NCBI RefSeq assembly: GCF_006782915.1
Contig: NZ_VCNP01000007.1
Coordinates: 29,421 to 93,420 of the forward strand
Reading direction: 5' to 3'
DNA length: 64,000 bases
Source of the DNA: Streptomyces calvus
GTDB taxonomy: Bacteria; Actinomycetota; Actinomycetes; Streptomycetales; Streptomycetaceae
The position numbers and the translations under genes were made by a program. Positions 1 to 9,421 of the stretch are shown here, in pieces. Under the pieces are notes generated by a model. The model saw nothing but the letters and a program-made list of their open reading frames with translations. It did no database searches and was not told the DNA's origin. The number at the start of each line of letters is the position of its first letter. Position 1 is the first letter of the stretch.

Positions 1-854
1 GCGTGGACACGCTGACCGAGCCGCTGGCCGAGCAGGGGCTGGCCAGTGCCCGGGGACAGCAGCGGGCGCTGGAGAACTTCCTCACGTGGTGCACCGAGGA
101 GCTGTCCTGTCCGTTCGGGCAGGACCCCAGGGACGCCCGTGTGCAGGTCGTCGACCTGGTCGAGTCGCTCGACGAGAATCCCGTCCCGACCGACTTCGGC
201 TACGAGTTCACCGGCCAGGACCTGGCCGGCGCCATCGGGCAGGGCCTGTACACCCAGGAGATGTGGCCACTGCTGCAACGGGCGCTCGCCCAGCTGATGG
301 AGGACGGGGACACCAGCGGGGTGGAGGCCCTCGCCGGAGGCGGGATGCTGCCCGTCCCGCAGCGGGCCGACGACCCCCTCGTGGACGAGGAGGACGTGCC
401 CCTCGACAACCTCCCGGCGGCGTTGATGGCGGTGAACTGCGCGGACGATCCCGACCGTCCCGCCGCCGGGCGGCTCACCCGTGACCTGGCCCGGCTGCGC
501 ACGGCCTACGCGGAGGCCTCACCGGTCTTCGGCCGGTACCGGCTCGCCCAGGTGGTGCTGTGCTACGGCCGCCCCAAGGGGACCGACTACATCCGGAAGC
601 GGGTCAAGGACCTCGACACGCCGAAGATGCTGCTGGTCGGCACCCGCGGCGACCCCGCCACGCCGTACCGCTGGACGATCGAGACGGCCGAGCGGCTGGG
701 CTCCTCGGCCGTGGTGCTGGACAACCGGGGCGAGGGGCACACCGGCTACGGGTCGTCCGAGTGCGTGCACCGCAGGATCGACGACTTCCTGCTGTACGGC
801 TCCCTGCCGCGCAGCGGCAGTTCCTGCGGCGCGGAGGACCAGGACCGCCTCTGA
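1..854 (+). CDS. TAP-like alpha/beta hydrolase, C-terminal part (5' truncated by window)
   Basis: The reading frame is open from the window edge to TGA at 852-854 (about 283 residues visible), so the N-terminus, signal peptide and nucleophile serine lie outside. The visible part matches the C-terminal half of Streptomyces secreted tripeptidyl-aminopeptidase-type hydrolases: a Cys pair (CTEELSC) and, near the end, the stretch LLVGTRGDPATPY followed by GEGHTGYG. In this family these carry the acid (Asp of GDPATP) and histidine (GHTGYG) of the catalytic triad. Likely an exported peptidase or esterase. The GTG at position 3 is only a nominal start. The stop is 4 bp from the stop of the convergent downstream gene. 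Confidence 0.7.
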   Translation, partial: VDTLTEPLAEQGLASARGQQRALENFLTWCTEELSCPFGQDPRDARVQVVDLVESLDENPVPTDFGYEFTGQDLAGAIGQGLYTQEMWPLLQRALAQLMEDGDTSGVEALAGGGMLPVPQRADDPLVDEEDVPLDNLPAALMAVNCADDPDRPAAGRLTRDLARLRTAYAEASPVFGRYRLAQVVLCYGRPKGTDYIRKRVKDLDTPKMLLVGTRGDPATPYRWTIETAERLGSSAVVLDNRGEGHTGYGSSECVHRRIDDFLLYGSLPRSGSSCGAEDQDRL

Positions 855-858
855 CCGG

Positions 859-1251
859 TCAGGCCGCGTCCTCGGCGGCTCCGTCCGCGCCCAGGTGCCG
901 CCGCAGTGCCCGCGCCGCCGCCCCGGCGTCCGGCACGGACACGGCCAGCCGGACGAACGGCACCGGATGCCGCAGGTCCACGACCACCACGGGCACGCCC
1001 GCCCGTACGGCCACGAAGTCCCGGCCCCACGGGTGCTCCCGCTCGCCCACGCAGAACCGTCCGGCACGGCAGCGCCCGACGACCGGCGTCCCCCGCATCG
1101 CGCGCCACCAGTCGGGCTCCACACCGATGGCCCGCACCTCGGCCAACGGCACGCGCACCGCGCGGCGCCGGGCCACGAGAGCCTCCCACCAGGACAGCCG
1201 GACGACCACGGTCCGCGCGGCGGCGGACCCTTCCACGACCAGGTGCGCCAT
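859..1251 (-). CDS. conserved hypothetical protein, 130 aa
   Basis: Encodes 130 residues rich in Trp, Arg and Val, without signal peptide or membrane segment. The alternation of short beta-like stretches (TVVVRLSWWEALVARRR, GVPVVVVDLRHPVPFVRLAV) suggests a small all-beta fold, possibly PH-like, but I do not recognise the family. ATG at 1251 is preceded by GGGAGGTG at a good distance. It is convergent with the hydrolase (4-bp gap) and divergent from the baeRF3-like gene with a 110-bp shared upstream region. Confidence 0.6.
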   Translation of the reverse strand: MAHLVVEGSAAARTVVVRLSWWEALVARRRAVRVPLAEVRAIGVEPDWWRAMRGTPVVGRCRAGRFCVGEREHPWGRDFVAVRAGVPVVVVDLRHPVPFVRLAVSVPDAGAAARALRRHLGADGAAEDAA

Positions 1252-1361
1252 CGACGGTCACCTCCCCCACCAGGCTGCACCCACCAGCGCCACGGCCCCA
1301 CTCGCACCTGGGCGATTTCGTACCGAATGCCCTGCCGGGCGATCCGCCCTATGGTGCTGTC

Positions 1362-2456
1362 ATGGAGCACGATCTGAGTCCCGCGACCCTTGCCGAGCTT
1401 CGCCGCCCGCGCCCCTATCCGGCGGTGTCCGTGCTGACTCCGACGCACCGGCGCGATCCCCTCAACGCCCAGGACGCGGTCCGCCTGCGCAACGCGGTCG
1501 CCGAGGCCAAGAAGAAGCTGGAGTCCGACCCGGCGGTCACCCGGGACCGGCGCGTCGACGTGGCCCGCCAGCTCGACCAGGCCCTGGCGGAGGTGGACCT
1601 GGCGCACTCCGAGGACGGCCTGGCCATCTTCGCCGCCCCGGGCGAGCACCAGGTGTGGTCGCTGGCCCGCACCGTGCCCGAGCGCATCGTCGTCTCCGAC
1701 ACCTTCCTGACCCGCAACCTGGTCTCCGCGCACACGGCGGAGCGGCCGTTCTGGGTCCTGTCCGTCTCCGCGGACCGGGTCACCCTGTGGAACGGCGGCG
1801 TGGACCGGGTCGTCGAGGAACGCTCCGGCGGCTTCCCGCTGAACCGGGAGGCGCCGAACTTCGACCCCGAGCGGCAGGAGCGGATCGGCGACCAGCCGAG
1901 TTCGTTCCGCGACGAGGGCACCCGCCGGTTCCTGCGCGACGCCGACACCGCGCTGGGCCGGCTGCTGCGCGACCACCCGCGGCCCCTGTACGTCACCGGT
2001 GAGCCCGCCGCCCTGTCCCTGCTGTGCGAGGCCGGCAGCGCGGCCAAGGACGCGGTGCACGTCCAGCACGGCGGGCTCGCGCACGGCACGCCGGAGGCGG
2101 TGTGGCAGGCCGTGCGGCCGGTGCTCGAGAGCGAGGCCCGCAAGCGCACCGAGGACGTGGCCCGGTCCCTGGAATCGGCCCGGGGCCGCAAGGAGTTCGC
2201 CGCCGGGGTGGACGAGCTGTGGCAGAGCGCCCGGGAGGGCCGCGTCCGGCTGCTGGCCGTCGAGGAGAACTACCGGATCACGGTCCGTGACGCCGGCGAC
2301 CATCTGATCGTCACCGGGGACGGGGAGCTGGACACCCGCGAGGACATCGTGGACGAGATCGTGGAGCAGTGCCTGGAGACCGGAGCCGAGGTCCGCTTCG
2401 TCCCGGACGGCATGCTCGGCGACGCGGACGGCATGGCCGGCGTGCTCCGCTACTGA
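1362..2456 (+). CDS. baeRF3-type release-factor-like domain protein
   Basis: A 364-residue soluble protein starting at ATG 1362. The N-terminal YPAVSVLTPTHR and the later blocks FWVLSVSADRVTLWNGG and PLYVTGEPAALSLL resemble the bacterial archaeo-eukaryotic release factor (baeRF) family 3, proteins with the eRF1 middle/C-terminal fold predicted to act at ribosomes or on translation products. The C-terminal third (LLAVEENYRITV, DEIVEQCLETGAEVRFVPDG) fits the eRF1 domain 3 part. The start lacks a clear Shine-Dalgarno, so a leaderless transcript or nearby alternative is possible. The function is a family prediction only. Confidence 0.6.
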   Translation: MEHDLSPATLAELRRPRPYPAVSVLTPTHRRDPLNAQDAVRLRNAVAEAKKKLESDPAVTRDRRVDVARQLDQALAEVDLAHSEDGLAIFAAPGEHQVWSLARTVPERIVVSDTFLTRNLVSAHTAERPFWVLSVSADRVTLWNGGVDRVVEERSGGFPLNREAPNFDPERQERIGDQPSSFRDEGTRRFLRDADTALGRLLRDHPRPLYVTGEPAALSLLCEAGSAAKDAVHVQHGGLAHGTPEAVWQAVRPVLESEARKRTEDVARSLESARGRKEFAAGVDELWQSAREGRVRLLAVEENYRITVRDAGDHLIVTGDGELDTREDIVDEIVEQCLETGAEVRFVPDGMLGDADGMAGVLRY

Positions 2457-2762
2457 GGCTTCACCGGGCCGGGGCTACCCGCCGGTACTCGACGAATGGA
2501 CGACCCCGTGTCGAACGCGCGTATGAGTGACGGCGGCCCGGCCGACGGAGCGTCATATCACTTGCGTACCATGGGAGTTGATACGCCGGTCGCACCTCTG
2601 ACGTATATCCGGGAGTAACCGGGCGAAGACGGTGGCATATGCCGTAGGCACCGCCTTATCGTGTGTTGCCGAATCCCTTACAGGCCGTCGCGGGCTGTGC
2701 GACAGTCGTTACGGTCCCTCCGTCCGCCTGAAGGCCGTTCCTCCCCCGCATCGGAGTGCGTC
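2457..2762. other. 306-bp intergenic region before PP2C phosphatase
   Basis: No gene is apparent. Compared with its surroundings the stretch 2555-2660 is AT-richer, with a TTGATA-like hexamer at 2578, GTATAT near 2604 and a GGCATATGCC palindrome near 2633. This is a plausible promoter region for the phosphatase gene, but no element matches consensus well enough to call. Confidence 0.35.
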
Positions 2763-4187
2763 ATGCCGTCCCACCTCTCCGCGGACCGCCCAGCCGCCCA
2801 GCCGCAGGGAAGCGGCCCGGTCGACGCGCTCATCACGCAGGCCCGACGGCTCAAGGGCGAGGTGGACGCCGTACGACGGGACACGCCGGCCGACGGAACC
2901 GACCCGCGGGAACGCTGGCGGCGCGCCCTGTACGACCTCACGCTGCACCAACTGGACGACGTCGACCGGCACTTGGCGCAGCTGCGGGACGACCCGCAGA
3001 CCGCGTCCGGGCCGTCCGCCGGGGACCCGGTGACGCAGCCCGGGCCGCGCCGCGGCTCACTGCTGAGCCGGGTCGGCAGCGCGGAGTGGAACCTGCTCAC
3101 GGACGAGGTGACCTGGTCCGGGGAGCTGTACCGCATCCTGGGCCGCGACCCGGCCGCTCCCCCGCTCACCCTGGACGAACTGCCCTCGCTGGTGCTCGAC
3201 GAGGACCGGCCGAGGCTCACGTCGATGGTCACGGGCTGTCTCGTCGACGCCCGGCCCATCGACGGCGAGTTCCGTGTCGTACGCCCCGGCGACGGCGTAC
3301 GAACGGTGCACATGGTGGGCGAACCGGTGCTCGGTGCCGACGGCAGCACCGCCTCGATGTGGGCGGTGCTGCGCGACGTCAGCGAACTGCGCCGCTGCCG
3401 ACGGACGGTGAGCGAGACCCGTGACTCGCTGCGCCGCGAACGGCACGCCGCCGCGCGGACCGAGCACCGGCTCGCGGTCGAGTTGCAGGAGGCCGTGCTG
3501 CCACCGGCGCACGGCTCCCTGCGGCTCCCGCACGACGCCTCCCACACCCTCGACCTCGCCGCCACCCATCTGCCGCCGTCGACGCAGACCCCGGTCGGCG
3601 GCGACTGGTACGACGCCCTCGGCCTGTCCGACGGCACGACGCTGCTGAGCGTCGGCGACCTGACCGGCCGCGGGATCGGCGCGGCCTCCGGCATGGCCAT
3701 GATGCTCGGCGCCGTGCGCGGCATCGCCATGACCGGCGCCGATCCCGGCCCGCTGCTGGCCTGCCTCAACCGGTTACTGGACACCACCGCACAGCCCGCC
3801 CTGGGCAGCGCCGTCTGCCTGCGCTACCGGCCCGAGACCCGCTCACTGGTGTGGGCGCAGGCCGGACACCCCGCTCCGCTGTTGTTCCGCGGCGGAACGG
3901 GGCGTGCGCTCGACGCGCCCCGGGGCGTCCTGCTCGGCGCCGTCTCCGGCGCCTCCTACGGACAGGCCGAGGAGACCCTCGAAGCCGGTGATCTCCTGCT
4001 GTTGTACACCGACGGACTGGTGCCCGGGCACGCCGGGAACACCGCCGCGCACCGGCTCCTCGCCCTGGCTCCCCGATTCGCCGGCGCCCGTACCGCGCAG
4101 GACTGCGTCCGGGCCGTCGTACGGGAGTTCGGCGAGGGCGAGCGCGAGGACGACGCCTGTGTGCTCGTCGCCCGGATCGCCGGGTAG
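2763..4187 (+). CDS. PAS / PP2C (SpoIIE-type) serine phosphatase
   Basis: A 474-residue cytoplasmic phosphatase. Residues 1-90 are helical and charged; about 95-215 form a PAS/PAC sensor (EWNLLTDEVTWSGELYRILG); a short coiled segment (RRTVSETRDSLRRERHAA) leads to the SpoIIE-type PP2C domain (about 260-474). Metal-binding motifs are visible: GGDWYDAL, VGDLTGRG, YTDGLV and EREDDACVL. Relatives dephosphorylate anti-sigma-factor antagonists (RsbV/SpoIIAA type), but no antagonist or RsbW-like kinase is adjacent. ATG 2763 is chosen over an upstream in-frame ATG at 2661 because CGGAG sits 6-10 bp before it. It converges on the nsdB-like gene with a 24-bp gap. Confidence 0.85.
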   Translation: MPSHLSADRPAAQPQGSGPVDALITQARRLKGEVDAVRRDTPADGTDPRERWRRALYDLTLHQLDDVDRHLAQLRDDPQTASGPSAGDPVTQPGPRRGSLLSRVGSAEWNLLTDEVTWSGELYRILGRDPAAPPLTLDELPSLVLDEDRPRLTSMVTGCLVDARPIDGEFRVVRPGDGVRTVHMVGEPVLGADGSTASMWAVLRDVSELRRCRRTVSETRDSLRRERHAAARTEHRLAVELQEAVLPPAHGSLRLPHDASHTLDLAATHLPPSTQTPVGGDWYDALGLSDGTTLLSVGDLTGRGIGAASGMAMMLGAVRGIAMTGADPGPLLACLNRLLDTTAQPALGSAVCLRYRPETRSLVWAQAGHPAPLLFRGGTGRALDAPRGVLLGAVSGASYGQAEETLEAGDLLLLYTDGLVPGHAGNTAAHRLLALAPRFAGARTAQDCVRAVVREFGEGEREDDACVLVARIAG

Positions 4188-4190
4188 CGG

Positions 4191-4205
4191 GCCCCTCGAC
4201 GGGGC
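4191..4205. terminator. small hairpin between convergent genes
   Basis: GCCCC, loop tcgac, GGGGC in the 24-bp gap between the phosphatase and the NsdB-like gene. Only 5 bp of stem, so weak as a terminator. Confidence 0.3.
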
Positions 4206-4211
4206 GGTCCC

Positions 4212-5705
4212 TCACACCTGGGCGCCGGAACCGCCCTTGCCCCGCGGCTTCGGCAGCGCCAGCCGGATCTCCTCCCTGAGCTCCTGGATCTTCGGATAGG
4301 AGGCGTACTCCGCGGTGAGCCGGTACATCTGGCGCAGCCGGTCCCAGGTGCGGCGGGAGGAGTTGGAGCCCATCGACATCAGCGCCAGGCGCGCGTACCG
4401 GTCGGCCTGTTCGGGGTCGTCCGCGATGAAGCAGGCGGAGGCCATGGACAGATGGTCGAAGATCTTCGACCGCTCCCGCCCGTCGACGCGCAGCGACAGC
4501 GCCTTCTCGGCGTAGTGCTGGGCGTGCACGGCGGCGCCGGGCTCGAACTCGGCCAGTGTGCGGTAGGCCAGGGCCGTCATGCCGTACAGATCCTCGTCCT
4601 TGAAGGTCTGCATCCAGTCCGGCGTCTCCACGTCGGACTTGTCCGAGACGAACAGGTCCTCCGCGCGGCCCAGGGTGCGGCGCATCGCCTGGCCCTTTCC
4701 CATGGACGCCTGCGCCCAGGCCTCGATGGTGTGGAACATCGCGCGGGTGCGCGGCAGGACCTCCTCGCCCGAGCCGGACTGGGCGAGCTTCATCAGGTCC
4801 AGCGCCTCGTCGGGCCGGCCCAGGTGCACCATCTGGCGGGCCGCCCGGGACAGCGCCTCGCCGGCGCGCGGCCGGTCGCCGCCCTCCCGGGCCGCGTGGG
4901 CGGCGATCACGAAGTACTTCTGCGCCGTGGGCTCCAGGCCGACGTCGTGGGACATCCAGCCGGCGAGGACGGCGAGGTTGGCGGCGACGCCCCACAGGCG
5001 CCGCTGGAGATGGGGTGGGTGGCGGTAGGCGAGGATGCCGCCCACCTCGTTGAGCTGGCCGACCACCGCCTTGCGCTGGAGGCCGCCGCCCCGGGCGGCG
5101 TCCCAGGCGCGGAACACCTCCACGGAGCGCTCCAGTTCCTCGATCTCCTGCGACCCGATGGGGGCGGCCTCGTAGCGGTCGAACCCAGCGGGGTCGGCGT
5201 GCAGGGGGTTGTCGAGTCGGGGAGCGTCGGCGGTGAGGGCCGGATCGGTGTGCAGCCAGTCGTGCATGGCGCTGCTGAGTGCGGATCCCGCGGTGAGCGC
5301 GGCGCCCGCGCCCACCAAGCCGCGTCGGTTGAGCATGAGGTCCATTCCCGTGAATTCGGTGAGGACCTCGGCTGTCCGCTCGGGCGCCCACGGCACTCCG
5401 TCGGGGTGTTGCGCACCCCCGTCGCGTGGCCGTTTCCCCGTACGCCCGTGCCGGACCAGACCGAGATCCTCGATGGTCACGACACGGCCGAGACGCTCGG
5501 TGAACAGAGCCGCCAGCACCCGCGGCACGGGATCGCGCGGGATCTCTCCCATGTCGATCCACCGCCGCACCCGGGAGGTGTCGGTCGCCAGCTGGGCGTG
5601 GCCCATGGCCGCCGCCTGCCGGTTGACCAGCCTCGCGAGTTCGCCCTTGGACCAGCCGGCCAGGCCGAACAGGTCCGCGAGCCGGGTGTTGGGTTGTCCG
5701 CTCAC
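4212..5705 (-). CDS. nsdB: NsdB-like DNA-binding/TPR regulator of differentiation
   Basis: A 497-residue protein. The N-terminal 75 residues (GQPNTRLADLFGLAGWSKG ... DTSRVRRWIDMGEIPRD) form a helix-turn-helix-like DNA-binding domain. Residues about 190-470 are helical TPR-like repeats (GEALSRAARQMVHLGRPDEA, AQHYAEKALSLRVDGRERS). The sequence matches my memory of NsdB, a Streptomyces TPR regulator that negatively affects antibiotic production and development. GTG at 5705 is chosen because homology begins there and GGGGG precedes it by 6-7 bp; the frame runs open upstream to 5918 without conserved sequence. Divergent from the phosphotransferase gene. Confidence 0.8.
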   Translation of the reverse strand: MSGQPNTRLADLFGLAGWSKGELARLVNRQAAAMGHAQLATDTSRVRRWIDMGEIPRDPVPRVLAALFTERLGRVVTIEDLGLVRHGRTGKRPRDGGAQHPDGVPWAPERTAEVLTEFTGMDLMLNRRGLVGAGAALTAGSALSSAMHDWLHTDPALTADAPRLDNPLHADPAGFDRYEAAPIGSQEIEELERSVEVFRAWDAARGGGLQRKAVVGQLNEVGGILAYRHPPHLQRRLWGVAANLAVLAGWMSHDVGLEPTAQKYFVIAAHAAREGGDRPRAGEALSRAARQMVHLGRPDEALDLMKLAQSGSGEEVLPRTRAMFHTIEAWAQASMGKGQAMRRTLGRAEDLFVSDKSDVETPDWMQTFKDEDLYGMTALAYRTLAEFEPGAAVHAQHYAEKALSLRVDGRERSKIFDHLSMASACFIADDPEQADRYARLALMSMGSNSSRRTWDRLRQMYRLTAEYASYPKIQELREEIRLALPKPRGKGGSGAQV

Positions 5706-5939
5706 GTCAAGCCCCCAGGTTCTCGGCTGAGTTGACAGTAGCCCGGTGCGGGTTGCCGAGCGACTATTCGCCAGGGTTCGCCAGGGTGCGCCAGATGGTG
5801 TGCCAGGGGCCATCGGGTGTCGAGTAGGAACGCGCCACCACGACCCCGTCGCCGCAGGGGCATTCCCCAGGGTGCGCCCGGGCGGCCGGGCCGTGTGGTG
5901 CGCAGACGTCGCAGGCACACGAAGGGATCTGTATCACCC

Positions 5940-7079
5940 ATGTACGCAGCATCGTCCTCCGTGTCCGCCCCGCCCCGGCCGCTGCGTCCGCGTCCCTCGG
6001 ACAGCGGCCCCTACCTCGCCCCCGCACGCCCGGCGGCCCCCCTGATCGGCGCGGGCACCGCACGGCGCACCACGGGACCGGGCACCCAGCCGCTCAGCGG
6101 GAGGCTGGACCTGTCCGGCCCCCAGGGCGCCCAGCTGCGCACGGCGATCGCCTCGGTGCACCGCATCTGCCCGGAGTTCACGCCGGTCCAGGTGCTGCGC
6201 CGCACCGGCCGTTCCGTCCTGCTGGTCGGCACCGCCGGACGCAACACCGCGGTCGCCAAGTGTTTACTGGACCACTCCCCCGCGTGGAGCGAGCGGATCC
6301 GCCATGAAATAGCGGCCTACCGCTCGTTCGTCCGGCACCGCCCCCCCGTGCGGGCGCCCCGGCTGATCGCGGCGGATCCGGACAACTGCACGCTGGTGAT
6401 CGAGCGGCTGCCCGGCCGGGTGGCGGCGCTCCAGCGGCACCCGGTCGAGGCACCCCCGCGGGCGGACATCAGGGCGGCACTCGGCGCGATCTGCCGGCTG
6501 AACTCATGGCGCCCGCCGGCCGGGACGTTCGACGCGCCGCTGGACTACGCGGCCCGCATCTCCCGGTACCACGAGCTGGGCCTGCTCACCGACCGGGACC
6601 TGGGCGACCTGCAGAAGCTGCTGCACGGCATCGCGCTCGCGGCCGGACGGCAGGGCATGGGCCAGTTCTGCCACGGCGACGCCCTGCTGTCGAACATCCT
6701 CATCTCCCCGGCCGGTCCGGTGCTGGTGGACTGGGAGCACGCGGGCTGGTACCTGCCGGGCTACGACCTGGCGACCCTGTGGTCGGTCCTCGGGGACGCG
6801 CCGGCGGCCCGGCGCCACATCAGCCAGATCGCCCAGTCGGGCGGTCCCGCCTCGCGGGACGCCTTCCTGGTGAACCTGATGCTGGTGCTGACCCGGGAGA
6901 TCCGTACCTGCGAGACCGCCGTGCAGCGTTCGATGCGGGACACGGTGACGGCGGCCCCCGGGACGGCTCACCCGGGTGCGGTGCCGTCCGGCGAGGAACA
7001 GCGGCTGCTGCTGCGGCGGCTGCACGACGACTGCCAGCTGGCCCGCCGGGCCGTGCGCGCGGCGGTCGGTACTCGCTGA
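5940..7079 (+). CDS. aminoglycoside phosphotransferase-family kinase
   Basis: A 379-residue cytoplasmic protein with an APH/choline-kinase fold. Visible motifs: TLVIERLPG in the N-lobe, the catalytic loop [14 protein letters not shown] (HGD...N) and the metal motif [18 protein letters not shown]. The first 60 residues are Pro/Ala-rich and probably disordered. Substrate unknown: members phosphorylate antibiotics, sugars or small metabolites. ATG 5940 follows GAAGGGA by about 12 bp. It is divergent from the nsdB-like gene (235-bp shared region) and is followed 5 bp after its stop by a 19-bp perfect hairpin. Confidence 0.75.
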   Translation: MYAASSSVSAPPRPLRPRPSDSGPYLAPARPAAPLIGAGTARRTTGPGTQPLSGRLDLSGPQGAQLRTAIASVHRICPEFTPVQVLRRTGRSVLLVGTAGRNTAVAKCLLDHSPAWSERIRHEIAAYRSFVRHRPPVRAPRLIAADPDNCTLVIERLPGRVAALQRHPVEAPPRADIRAALGAICRLNSWRPPAGTFDAPLDYAARISRYHELGLLTDRDLGDLQKLLHGIALAAGRQGMGQFCHGDALLSNILISPAGPVLVDWEHAGWYLPGYDLATLWSVLGDAPAARRHISQIAQSGGPASRDAFLVNLMLVLTREIRTCETAVQRSMRDTVTAAPGTAHPGAVPSGEEQRLLLRRLHDDCQLARRAVRAAVGTR

Positions 7080-7084
7080 CGGCG

Positions 7085-7132
7085 GCGGACGTCCGCGGTG
7101 CGCTCCGACGTAGGCGCACCGCGGACGTCCGC
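7085..7132 (+). terminator. perfect 19-bp stem hairpin after the phosphotransferase gene
   Basis: The left arm 7085-7103 and right arm 7114-7132 are exact reverse complements over 19 bp, with a 10-nt loop. It begins 5 bp after the stop. There is no T-run, as is common for actinobacterial terminators. The remaining gap to the amidase (7133-7372) holds no gene. Confidence 0.75.
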
Positions 7133-7372
7133 ATGTGTCCCCGTCCGAACGCTCCGTACGGCCTCCGGCCGCTTCCGTACGGGACCATTGGTGTACGCCT
7201 GTGACGCGTCGCAGGCCCCGCGGCCGTCGCCACGAAACCCCCGCACACCCCGATTGACAAGGGATATCGCGCCTCCCTGGGCATGATTGACGGATTATCT
7301 GCTGACCGGTACCACTGACGCACCGCTCGGCTCCGTACATCACGTCGTGCCCGACCGTCCCAGGAGGCTGCA

Positions 7373-9337
7373 TTGCGAGAACCCGCCACCGAGCCCGGCC
7401 GTGCGGCCGGGCCGTCCCGACGTGCCACCCGGCGTGCCCTGTGCGCCCTGGCGGCGGCCGCGCTGACCCTGCCGCTGCTCGGCGCGGCCCCGTCCGAGGC
7501 CCGGCCGTCCACCGCCCGGCTCCAGCAGGCGTTCTCCGCGGCGGCCGCCGAGTACGACGTGCCGCGCAGTGTGCTGCTGGGCGTCTCCTATCTGCAGTCC
7601 CGCTGGGACGCGCACGGCGGTGCCCCGAGTGTCACCGGCGGCTACGGTCCGATGCACCTCACGGACGCCGAGGCCGCGCTCGCCGCGTCGGAGCACCACG
7701 CGGAGGGCACCGAGGACCCCCGCGGGGACGACGCCCGCCCGGCGCTGCGCCCCGAGGAGCGTGCGCCGCGCACCACCGGCCTGCCGGACCGGCTCACCAC
7801 CCTGCCGAAGGCGGCCCGGCTGACCGGTCTGAGCCCCGAGCTGCTGCGCGAGGACCCGGCGGCGAACGTGGCGGGCGGCGCCGCGCTGCTGGCCGAGGCG
7901 CAGCGGCGGCTGGGCGAACCGCCGAGCGACGACCCGGCGGACTGGTACGCGGCGGTGGCGCTGTTCTCCGGCGCGGACGACTCCGCGTCGGCCGCGGCGT
8001 ACGCCGACGAGGTGTACGCGGTGATCCGTTCCGGCGAGGCGCGTGTCACGGACGCCGGGCAGGAGGTCGCCCTGGCCGCCCGCCCGGACCTCGCGCCCGA
8101 CACCTCGGCGTTGGACCGCGCCGGGCTGCGCACCGCCTCCGCCGCCGGGACGGAGTGCCCGAGGACGGTGTCGTGCGAGTGGATCCCGGCGCCCTACGAG
8201 GAGTTCGGGGACGGCGACTACGGCAACCACGACCGGGGGAACCGGCCGGCCTCGCAACCGATCCGGTACATCGTCGTGCACGACACGGAGGGCGCCTGGG
8301 AGGGCGTGCTCGACATGGTGCAGGACCCCACCTATGTGTCGTGGCAGTACAGTCTGCGCTCCACGGACGGTCACATCGCCCAGCACGTGAAGGCGAAGGA
8401 CGTGGCCTGGCACGCGGGCAACTGGTACGTCAACGCGGGGTCGATCGGCCTGGAGCACGAGGGGTTCCTGGCGGAGCCCGACGCCTGGTACACGGAGGCG
8501 ATGTACCGGTCCTCGGCGCGGCTGGTGAAGTACCTGTCCAAGAAGTACGACATTCCGCTGGACCGGCAGCACATCCTCGGCCACGACACGGTGCCGGGCC
8601 CGACCTCGGGCACCATCCCCGGGATGCACACCGACCCCGGCCCCTACTGGGACTGGGCGCACTACTTCGAGCTGCTGGGCCGTCCCTTCGAGGCCACGGC
8701 GGGCAAGAACTCCGGCGTCGTGACGATCCGGCCCGACTACTCCGCCAACCGGCCGGTCTTCACCGGCTGCGAGAGCGCGGGCGAGCCTTGCGCGACGCAC
8801 GGGTCGAGCGCGGTGCGGCTGTACTCCGACCATGACGAGAACGCGCCGCTGATCAAGGACGTCGGTCTGGGCAGGGCACCGACCACCGGGGTGAACGACC
8901 TGTCCTCGCGTGTGTCCACCGGCCAGCAGTACGCGGTCGCCGACCGCTGGGGCGACTGGACCGCCATCTGGTACCTGGGGCAGAAGGCATGGTTCCGCAA
9001 CCCGGAGCGGCAGCCGGCGGCGGTGCCGTCCAAGGGCCTGGTCGTGACCCCGCGCGAGGGTCTGGAGTCGGTGCCGGTGTACGGGCGGGCCTACCCGGAG
9101 AAGGAGGCCTATCCGGAGGGGGTGCCGGCGCAGGCGGTGTCGCCGCTGCCGTACACCCTGCCGAAGGGCCAGAAGTACGTCACGGGCGGGAAGGTGCCCG
9201 GCGAGTACTACTACGCGGTGACGTTCGACGAGGCCTCGCACCGCGTGGTGACCGGCAAGGACCTGTACTACGAGATCCAGTTCGGCCACCGGGTCGGCTT
9301 CGTGCGGGCGGCGGACGTGACGGTGACGTCGTCGTAG
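7373..9337 (+). CDS. secreted N-acetylmuramoyl-L-alanine amidase (PGRP/Amidase_2)
   Basis: A 654-residue exported protein. TTG at 7373 is supported by a perfect AGGAGG at 7362-7367. The signal peptide is about 1-44 (twin Arg, then LCALAAAALTLPLLGAAPSEA). Residues 45-215 form a helical lysozyme/transglycosylase-like region (VPRSVLLGVSYLQSRWDAHG). Residues about 297-435 form an Amidase_2/PGRP zinc amidase domain: YIVVHDTEG, WHAGNW, ILGHDTV and MHTDPGPYWDW carry the expected zinc His and catalytic residues. The C-terminal 200 residues are beta-rich and SH3-like. It should cleave the amide bond between muramic acid and the stem peptide outside the cell. Confidence 0.9.
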   Translation: MREPATEPGRAAGPSRRATRRALCALAAAALTLPLLGAAPSEARPSTARLQQAFSAAAAEYDVPRSVLLGVSYLQSRWDAHGGAPSVTGGYGPMHLTDAEAALAASEHHAEGTEDPRGDDARPALRPEERAPRTTGLPDRLTTLPKAARLTGLSPELLREDPAANVAGGAALLAEAQRRLGEPPSDDPADWYAAVALFSGADDSASAAAYADEVYAVIRSGEARVTDAGQEVALAARPDLAPDTSALDRAGLRTASAAGTECPRTVSCEWIPAPYEEFGDGDYGNHDRGNRPASQPIRYIVVHDTEGAWEGVLDMVQDPTYVSWQYSLRSTDGHIAQHVKAKDVAWHAGNWYVNAGSIGLEHEGFLAEPDAWYTEAMYRSSARLVKYLSKKYDIPLDRQHILGHDTVPGPTSGTIPGMHTDPGPYWDWAHYFELLGRPFEATAGKNSGVVTIRPDYSANRPVFTGCESAGEPCATHGSSAVRLYSDHDENAPLIKDVGLGRAPTTGVNDLSSRVSTGQQYAVADRWGDWTAIWYLGQKAWFRNPERQPAAVPSKGLVVTPREGLESVPVYGRAYPEKEAYPEGVPAQAVSPLPYTLPKGQKYVTGGKVPGEYYYAVTFDEASHRVVTGKDLYYEIQFGHRVGFVRAADVTVTSS

Positions 9338-9353
9338 CACCGCCGGAGCGGGG

Positions 9354-9389
9354 CGGAGGGCCGGGTTCCCACGGGGGCCCGGCCCTCCG
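9354..9389. terminator. 12-bp stem hairpin between convergent amidase and 9422 gene
   Basis: The arms CGGAGGGCCGGG (9354-9365) and CCCGGCCCTCCG (9378-9389) are exact complements with a 12-nt loop. It sits between two convergent stops and probably acts in both directions. Confidence 0.7.
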
Positions 9390-9421
9390 GCGCGCCGGGA
9401 GCGTCCGTGTCGTACGGGGGG

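Noticed and set aside
3766..5562. 598-codon minus-strand frame overlapping the NsdB-like gene
   Set aside because: Arg/Pro/Gly-rich shadow frame in another phase of the nsdB-like gene; no conserved motifs.
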